Source: Nitrospinaceae bacterium
GTDB taxonomy: Bacteria > UBA8248
Assembly (NCBI GenBank): GCA_018669005.1
Contig: JABJAL010000096.1
Location: forward strand, 1-56,459
Length of the DNA: 56,459 nucleotides
Direction of reading: 5' to 3'
The notes under the pieces were generated by a model. It made no database searches and was not told the origin of the DNA. It saw only the letters and a list, made by a program, of their open reading frames with translations. The position numbers were made by a program, and so were the translations under genes. Shown here one piece after another: positions 51,508-56,459 of the stretch. The stretch's first letter is position 1; every line of letters starts with the position of its first letter.

Positions 51508-51817
51508 TTCAAGATCTCCTATACACAAAAAATTACCGACACTATCGATACATTTCGCAAGACAAAGAAATTCAGGAAATCTAGAGCCTTATGTATCGCT
51601 TCATGTCTCGGAACAAAAATTTAAAAATTTCTTTTCCATATCCTAACTTGCAAACCTCCGAGTATCAAAAGACCTGGCAATAGCTGGCAATTATTCAATA
51701 TGCTAATCTAATTTTCATAAATGAATTCCAGGCGCACCTCCAATATCTATGGCTATGTTCTAGGCTTGTGAAATACAGATAGATAGAGACTTTTAAGTTG
51801 ACCGTAGGAGGACTTCA
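51508..51817. other. Divergent promoter region between two LLM oxidoreductase genes
   Basis: 310 AT-rich bases. A short direct repeat, CTGGCAATAG followed by CTGGCAATTA, lies near 51675-51692 and could be an operator or chance. No clear -35/-10 pair, gene or RNA could be supported. Confidence 0.45.
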
Positions 51818-52825
51818 ATGCGTGTTGGGTTGCACTTTGGTCCCTTGCAGGATTTTCCACCAATCGGAAAAATCCTCGAAATGGTACAAAAAGCCGAAAA
51901 TTTAGGCTTTGACCCCATATTATTCGCCGACAGCGTATCCCTCTCCCGATTTCATGTGCATGACCCATACACTACCCTTGCTCTCGCCGCACAGGCGACC
52001 AGCACCGCAATTATTGGCACTTGTGTGACTAACCCACTCACACGTCATCTCTCGGTAACGGCTAATGCAGCAGGCTCTATAGATGACATTTCTGGTGGTC
52101 GAATGCTACTCGGCATCGGCACAGGGGACACCGCAGTTCATCTCATCGGGAAAAAAGCGGTCAGGTTGAATACGATGCGGGAGTCATTAATTGTGTTAAA
52201 AAATCTACTTTCGGGCACCCCTATAGATTTCGAAAGTCAGGTTCTTACCTCAAATTGGAACAAGTCTGATCTTCCCATCTATCTCGCCGCCGGCGGCCCG
52301 AAAACTCTTGCATTGGGTGGAGAACTTGCCGACGGCCTCATTACACTAGCCGGACTAGCTCCCGAGACTATAGAGTGGGTGCGTAGTTGTGTTACCAAGG
52401 GAGAAACCATTGCAGGAAAATCGGCAGGCTGCGTTCCTGTTTGGATAGACGGGCTTCTTAGCTTCGGTGATGACCGCGAAAAAATCCGTAACGCTATCAA
52501 GCCGCGCATAACCTCATTCGCGAATCAAAATTTCCGTGTTTCCTACCACGCCGTGCCAGAAAATCACCTTTCCGAAGTTAAGACATTCAGAGAAAATTAC
52601 GATGAAACTGATTTGGGGCCCACCACAAAAAACGCCAAATACGTAACCGATTACATGATCGACCGATTTGGTATTGTGGGTACAGTTTCCGATATCATTG
52701 AACGTTTTGAGGCGCTGAAGGAAATAAATGTTGAAACTTTTCTCGTGGCAATGCCTTTTAGTTTAGACGAGCGCATTGCGATAATCGAAATGCTCGGGCG
52801 AGAAGTACTCCCGCGCGTGTTATAA
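51818..52825 (+). CDS. Luciferase-like (LLM) oxidoreductase (second copy)
   Basis: 335 residues, homologous along its length to the protein at 50527: VTNPLTRHLSVTANAAGSIDDISGGRMLLGIGTGDTAVHLIG, LPIYLAAGGPKTLALGGELADGLI and VTDYMIDRFGIVGTVSDIIERF all have counterparts there, including the YILDRF/YMIDRF block near the C-terminus. GTAGGAGG precedes the ATG. Upstream by 41 bases of the third TPP enzyme gene and probably co-transcribed with it. Cofactor FMN or F420 cannot be decided. Confidence 0.92.
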   Translation: MRVGLHFGPLQDFPPIGKILEMVQKAENLGFDPILFADSVSLSRFHVHDPYTTLALAAQATSTAIIGTCVTNPLTRHLSVTANAAGSIDDISGGRMLLGIGTGDTAVHLIGKKAVRLNTMRESLIVLKNLLSGTPIDFESQVLTSNWNKSDLPIYLAAGGPKTLALGGELADGLITLAGLAPETIEWVRSCVTKGETIAGKSAGCVPVWIDGLLSFGDDREKIRNAIKPRITSFANQNFRVSYHAVPENHLSEVKTFRENYDETDLGPTTKNAKYVTDYMIDRFGIVGTVSDIIERFEALKEINVETFLVAMPFSLDERIAIIEMLGREVLPRVL

Positions 52826-52866
52826 TGGATCACAATTCTTATCTCTATACATAAAGGAGTATTGCC

Positions 52867-54663
52867 ATGACACGTATGAATGGCGGTCAAATAATCACTG
52901 ACTATCTCATCCAGGAAGGCACAACGGATCTATTCGGCCTTTGCGGACACGGAAATATTAGTTTTATCGATGCACTCTATGAGCGCTCCGATGAGATCAA
53001 TACCTACTCGGTTAGGCATGAGTCCGTCTCGGGATTCATGGCAGATGTTTACTATCGAGTAGCCGGAAAACCCGCTGCCACCTTCACGTCTTGCGGCCCG
53101 GGCTCGGCCAACATGCCCATCAGCCTGGCAAACGCCTTTTTCGATTCGGTCCCGTTTCTCGCCATTACCGGAAACGTCCCCACCGATCAATTCAACCGGG
53201 GCGCTTTTCAGGAAGCATATCGCCACTATCAGGCGGATTTTCCCTCAGCAGTCAAGCCCTTTTGCAAACGCGTTTACCAACCCACACGTGCCGAACAAGT
53301 CCCCTTATTCACTCGTCAGGCTTGGAAAACTATGGTCACCGGTCGACCGGGCCCCGTCGTGCTTGACGTCCCATTCGACATTTTCAAGGAAGAGGCTGAT
53401 GTCGACATGCCCCAGGCGAAAGACTGGAACACCAACATTTCGTGCCGCTGCGGCGCCGACCCTGAGGGTGTGAAGAAAGCGGTCGATATGCTTCTGACAG
53501 CGGAACGGCCGGTCATCATGGTCGGCCAGGGCGTCAAATACGGCGGGGCGGCGGAATTGATGCTCCGGCTGGCTGAGCGGCTCAAAATTCCTGTTGTCTG
53601 CTCCTCAAGCGGCATAGGAGCCATCGACACCTCCCATCCGTTATCGCTCGGGCTCATCGCCCGGAACGGCACCTATCCCGCGAATCATGCCGCCCGGCAG
53701 GCTGATGTCCTTCTCGCCCTGGGGGTCCGTTTCGATGACCGTACATCGAGCAGTTGGCTGCCGGGATATTCGTTCAACATCCCGCCCACCAAATTGATTC
53801 ATGTGGACATCGACCCTGAGGAAATAGCGCGAAACTACCCTGTAGCTCTAGGTCTCATGGCTGACGTGAAAATTTTTCTAGGTCAGGTGCTTGCTGAAAT
53901 GGATGCGCGGAAAGCCGCCAACGAAATTCCGGCCGCACGTGAAACATGGCTACGCGATATCGACGGCTGGAGTAATGAATGGGAAGAATGGACCGCCCCC
54001 GGCTATCAGGTGGACACGACACCGATTCACCCACAACGCGCTGCTCACGAGATCGACAAAGTACTACCTGATGATGCCATTGTCGTCAGTGATGTAGGCA
54101 TCCACCACAATTGGCTCATTCAGTATTGCCGTCCCAAAGGCCCACATTCGCTCATAGGCTCAATGGGATTTGGAGCTATGGGCTTCGGAGTGGCGGGTGT
54201 TTTAGGTGCCGCCATCGCAGCGCCTGGAAGACCCTGCCTTTCTGTCTGCGGAGACGGTGCTTTTCTAATGCACGCTAGCGTCATGGCCACGGCGGTTGAA
54301 TACAACATCCCCGCCATTTGGGTTGTGTGGAACAATTATGCCTACGCTTCAATACGTGGCCTCCAGCGCGGTTACCTCGATGGGCGAGAACTCGTCACTG
54401 ACTTCAAGGAACCGAACTCAAAAGAACCTTACAACCCCGACTTCGCCGCCATGGCACGAACGGCTGGCATCAACGGTATTCGAGTTGATAAGGCTAAGGA
54501 CCTAGGAGAAGCCGTAGAGGAAGCGATTAAGGCAAATGCTCCCTGCGTTATCGATGCAAACATTCAGGGGGATGGCAACCCAGTCGGTGCAGGGGTATGG
54601 GAATTGCCCGGCCTAGGCCACGGCGAACCAGCCATCGGGACAAGAACCATCATTGATGGCTAA
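52867..54663 (+). CDS. Thiamine-diphosphate enzyme, acetolactate synthase family (third copy)
   Basis: 598 residues, longest and most divergent of the three copies. Glu52 in VRHESVSGFMADVYYR activates TPP, CGPGSANMPISLANAFFDSVPFLAITGN follows, and the PP domain has VCGDGAFLMHASVMATAVEYNIPAIWVVWNNYAYASIRGLQ. The insertion FNRGAFQEAYRHYQADFPSAVKPFCKRVYQ resembles enzymes near IolD (trihydroxycyclohexanedione hydrolase) and sulfoacetaldehyde/glyoxylate-type ligases; a cyclic-dione hydrolase would fit a ring-cleavage context, but this is only a guess. AAGGAG precedes the ATG. Convergent with the next gene, seven bases apart. Confidence 0.9.
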   Translation: MTRMNGGQIITDYLIQEGTTDLFGLCGHGNISFIDALYERSDEINTYSVRHESVSGFMADVYYRVAGKPAATFTSCGPGSANMPISLANAFFDSVPFLAITGNVPTDQFNRGAFQEAYRHYQADFPSAVKPFCKRVYQPTRAEQVPLFTRQAWKTMVTGRPGPVVLDVPFDIFKEEADVDMPQAKDWNTNISCRCGADPEGVKKAVDMLLTAERPVIMVGQGVKYGGAAELMLRLAERLKIPVVCSSSGIGAIDTSHPLSLGLIARNGTYPANHAARQADVLLALGVRFDDRTSSSWLPGYSFNIPPTKLIHVDIDPEEIARNYPVALGLMADVKIFLGQVLAEMDARKAANEIPAARETWLRDIDGWSNEWEEWTAPGYQVDTTPIHPQRAAHEIDKVLPDDAIVVSDVGIHHNWLIQYCRPKGPHSLIGSMGFGAMGFGVAGVLGAAIAAPGRPCLSVCGDGAFLMHASVMATAVEYNIPAIWVVWNNYAYASIRGLQRGYLDGRELVTDFKEPNSKEPYNPDFAAMARTAGINGIRVDKAKDLGEAVEEAIKANAPCVIDANIQGDGNPVGAGVWELPGLGHGEPAIGTRTIIDG

Positions 54664-54670
54664 AATTAAG

Positions 54671-55345
54671 CTAGCCTTGACTCCAAATCCTACGATAGAG
54701 CACCTTTGAGTTTTTAATGTGCTTCACCTCCTGGGAGATTTCTTCGGCCCAGGAGGTGGACCATGCTTGCTCGATATCGCCAGCGCTCATGACCTCTGGT
54801 GACTCGAACTCATACAGAAAAAGGTTTGTTGGCTCCCCTTCAACAGCCAGGTATCGCCGAAACGAGAGCAACCCCTCTATCTTCGCAACCTCGCCATAAT
54901 GCTCCCGGCCCAGCCATGCGTTAAAACCAGGCCGGACATCCAGCGCGACATCAAACCTTAAAAGACATACCGCCGGCCCTATTGCAAGACTCGGGTCCCT
55001 TGAGGAATCCGAAGATCCGTTCACCCTCGACACCTCGGCATAATGGTTACGTACCTGCCCGAGCCTAAGTGCCATCATATCGGCGACGTTGGCAGGAAGA
55101 TGTCTCGCTGCCTCAAGGCGCCCTTTACTGTGAAATTTCGTGTAGGCGGGCATTATCTCAAGAAGCTGAAATCGCTTCGGTGCTTTTATCGCCTCATAAT
55201 GAGAAATCGCAGAAAACGAGCCCTCAGCAAGCGTTCGGGGCAGATGCTCCCCATGAAGCCATTCGAGATATTCTGCCACCTCGCTTTCCTCGACATCGTA
55301 ATTGGGGGCGAAAAGCCCCAGATCGCCACTTCGAACGACTTCCAT
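54671..55345 (-). CDS. Duplicated dimeric alpha-beta-barrel protein (EthD-like), function unknown
   Basis: 224 residues that seem to contain two related ferredoxin-like halves: LEWLHGEHLPRTLAEGSFSAISHYEAI in the first and FNAWLGREHYGEVAKIEGLLSFRRYLAVEG in the second, each followed by a strand ending with family-like LLEIMP or LYEFESPE. This WxxxEHxxxxxxxxG pattern is seen in EthD-type and related small monooxygenase-like proteins. ATG 55345 follows GGGGGAGG by six bases. No signal peptide. It is divergent from the cupin gene by 116 bases; both may belong to the pathway of the LLM and TPP enzymes. Confidence 0.7.
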   Translation of the reverse strand: MEVVRSGDLGLFAPNYDVEESEVAEYLEWLHGEHLPRTLAEGSFSAISHYEAIKAPKRFQLLEIMPAYTKFHSKGRLEAARHLPANVADMMALRLGQVRNHYAEVSRVNGSSDSSRDPSLAIGPAVCLLRFDVALDVRPGFNAWLGREHYGEVAKIEGLLSFRRYLAVEGEPTNLFLYEFESPEVMSAGDIEQAWSTSWAEEISQEVKHIKNSKVLYRRIWSQG

Positions 55346-55461
55346 AATCAACCTCCCCCAAGCTACCAGCCGCCCTTTAATCTCAAAGACTGCAGGTTCA
55401 TAATAGAAGTATCTACGCGGAAAAAATCCAATCTCTCCTTACCTAAAACAGGAGTTCTCAA

Positions 55462-55824
55462 ATGGACGCTCTCGTATTCCGGCAAGAGGAAAAACCATGG
55501 CTCTCCCCTCCTGCGCATTATAACGCACTATCCAAGATGCTCGTCGCGCCCGAGAACTCTGGCTCCCAGCATTTCGATTTCCGCATATCGATCTACCAGC
55601 CTGGCGGCTGGGCCGAGGCCCACAAACACGAACAAGCGGAGAATATTTACTACATCCTCAAGGGAACTGCGAGAGTCACGCTCGACGGGAAGCCGCATAT
55701 ATGCGAGCCCGGCGCCGTTATTTTCATCCCCCCGGGCGTGATGCATGGCATCGACAATCCTGGCACCTCGGATCTCGAGTTCGTTGTTGTCGCCTCCCCT
55801 CCAGACGACATGGCGCGGCCCTAG
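55462..55824 (+). CDS. Small cupin-domain protein
   Basis: 120-residue single-domain cupin. The two cupin motifs are visible: GGWAEAHKHEQAENIYYILKGTARVTLDG (metal His, His and Glu) and PGAVIFIPPGVMHGIDNPG (metal His), giving a 3-His-1-Glu metal site. Such proteins are dioxygenases, isomerases or small-molecule sensors. AGGAG precedes the ATG. The gene's end runs directly into a series of short GC-rich repeats. Confidence 0.9.
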   Translation: MDALVFRQEEKPWLSPPAHYNALSKMLVAPENSGSQHFDFRISIYQPGGWAEAHKHEQAENIYYILKGTARVTLDGKPHICEPGAVIFIPPGVMHGIDNPGTSDLEFVVVASPPDDMARP

Positions 55825-55866
55825 GCTCCTATCACTTGCCACATGCCGCTCATAACGGAAAAGCCC

Positions 55867-55949
55867 CGCCCGGAACGGATTCGCCCGGAACGGGTTCGCC
55901 CGGAAACGGGTTCGCCCGGAGCGGGTTCGCCCGGAGCGGGTTCGCCAGG
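55867..55949 (+). repeat. Five tandem 15/16-base GC-rich repeats
   Basis: Five consecutive copies of CGCCCGGAACGGGTT with small changes at 55867-55881, 55882-55896, 55897-55912 (16 bases), 55913-55927 and 55928-55942, then a partial copy. Copies 1-3 carry AAC or AAAC, copies 4-5 AGC, indicating stepwise expansion. The array lies 43 bases after the cupin gene and is non-coding. Confidence 0.9.
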
Positions 55950-56095
55950 GGGGGATATCTCGATCTGTCCTCGTTACAATTACTAAATTAAATATTTAAA
56001 TAATAAAATACCACACCAAACAAAGAGCACCCCGAGATTTGACTTTCGTTTTATTTTCGTATACAAATTACAATCTCCCCTTGCAGGAGGGGGTT

Positions 56096-56303
56096 GACAC
56101 CATTTCCTCGGGAGCTTCGCGGGATAAGGCCCCCCCCCTACCTCCCAGGTGTTTGGGGGTGACACCAATTTCTCGGGAGCTTCGCGAGATAAGGCACCCG
56201 ACCTCTTCCCGGGTGTTCGGGGGTGACACCATTTTTTCGGGAGCCTCGCGGGATAAGCCCCCCCCTACCTCTCCTGGGTGTTCGGGGGTGATACCAATTT
56301 CTC
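56096..56303 (+). repeat. Three and a partial copy of a 64/65-base tandem repeat
   Basis: Copies at 56096-56160, 56161-56224 and 56225-56289 and a 14-base start of a fourth at 56290-56303. Each begins GACACCA (GATACCA in the last), then a TCGGGAGCTTCGCG-like block, GATAAG, a C-rich run, ACCTC and GGTGTT(T/C)GGGGGT. C-rich and G-rich parts of each copy can pair with one another, so each copy could fold as a hairpin. No gene is evident. The array sits about 40 bases upstream of the UmuD-like gene. Confidence 0.9.
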
Positions 56304-56344
56304 ATTTTTTTTAGCCACTTACGCTACTCCATGCAGGAGAGATG

Positions 56345-56459
56345 ATGACGATTTCCCGTATCCTCCAAATGAAAGTGGCCTCCAGCCTCCGGCTCATACT
56401 CTATGGCGTGAGGGTTGCCGCAGGCTTTCCCAGCCCGGCGGACGACTACATCGAAGGCA
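56345..56459 (+). CDS. umuD: UmuD-like SOS mutagenesis protein, N-terminal part
   Basis: The frame from ATG 56345 reaches the right edge (38 residues, incomplete). It ends with VRVAAGFPSPADDYIEG, which closely matches the self-cleavage region of UmuD (CGFPSPAADYVEQ in E. coli), the accessory subunit of error-prone DNA polymerase V. Cleavage would be at Ala-Gly, as in LexA, rather than Cys-Gly. AGGAG lies five bases before this ATG; an adjacent ATG three bases upstream is too near. A umuC gene would be expected just beyond the window. No obvious LexA operator could be read in the short space after the repeats. Confidence 0.78.
   Translation, partial: MTISRILQMKVASSLRLILYGVRVAAGFPSPADDYIEG

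Noticed and set aside
56094-56119. TTGACA with downstream GATAAG in the repeats as a promoter
   Set aside because: The distance between the boxes is about 23 bases, too long for a sigma70 promoter.
56089-56303. The tandem repeats as a CRISPR array
   Set aside because: The units are contiguous with no unique spacers and are too few.
56039-56314. Open frame through the 64/65-base repeats as a coding gene
   Set aside because: It has no ribosome site and its apparent repeat peptide simply reflects the DNA repeat; the repeat period of 64/65 bases is not a multiple of three throughout.

Overview
The window is bacterial chromosomal DNA of moderate-to-high GC with short, often SD-led operons and frequent TTG and GTG starts. 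It looks like a free-living, metabolically versatile Gram-negative heterotroph from an uncultured lineage: many organic-acid and ring-cleavage catabolic enzymes, TRAP and ABC uptake systems, a membrane succinate/fumarate oxidoreductase and a selenoprotein. I cannot assign a taxon from sequence alone. No rRNA, tRNA, CRISPR array or insertion sequence was seen.

Layout. 1-2.8 kb: two NAD-dependent sugar epimerases (the first cut by the window edge) and an HDOD protein. 3.2-8.8 kb: a TPP-dependent acetolactate-synthase-family enzyme, a GH20 glycosidase divergent from a PLP-dependent dehydratase, tRNA methyltransferase TrmL and an HD-domain protein. 8.8-16.3 kb: an eight-gene minus-strand operon, in transcription order: an unknown 329-residue protein, a UGSC-type selenoprotein, flavoprotein, small membrane anchor and iron-sulfur subunits of a succinate dehydrogenase/fumarate reductase, the two halves of a class I fumarase-type dehydratase, and a carbamoylase-type amidohydrolase. 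16.5-21 kb: a DASS anion transporter, an M24-fold hydrolase without its metal ligands and a peptide-type ABC substrate-binding protein. 21-27.6 kb: an alpha/beta hydrolase, a TPR protein, 2-oxoacid dehydrogenase E1 alpha and beta, then a fumarylacetoacetate-hydrolase-family protein and a double-VOC protein. 27.9-39.8 kb: two ABC permeases, two tandem alpha/beta hydrolases, then M20 peptidase, a second TPP enzyme and an acyl-CoA ligase, a small membrane protein, a D-2-hydroxyacid dehydrogenase and an SDR. 39.8-51.5 kb: a haloalkane-dehalogenase homologue and a ten-gene minus-strand catabolic cluster (luciferase-like oxidoreductase, alpha/beta hydrolase, TAXI-TRAP uptake system, isochorismatase-type hydrolase, class II aldolase, LigI-type amidohydrolase, Gfo/Idh/MocA dehydrogenase, a microprotein and FdrA). 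51.8-56.4 kb: a second luciferase-like enzyme, a third TPP enzyme, a two-domain small protein, a cupin, two arrays of short tandem repeats, and the beginning of a UmuD-like SOS mutagenesis gene.

The most notable item is the selenoprotein gene at 14753-15283. It contains an in-frame TGA giving the motif UGSC, directly followed by a near-ideal bacterial SECIS hairpin, so simple gene calling would break it in two. It lies 13 bases upstream of the flavoprotein subunit gene, which suggests that this selenoprotein, its unknown partner and a quinone-linked dicarboxylate oxidoreductase/dehydratase set work in one pathway. Other points of interest are repeated enzyme families within the window (four alpha/beta hydrolases of one type, three TPP enzymes, two luciferase-like enzymes) and three enzymes whose usual catalytic or metal-binding residues are changed.
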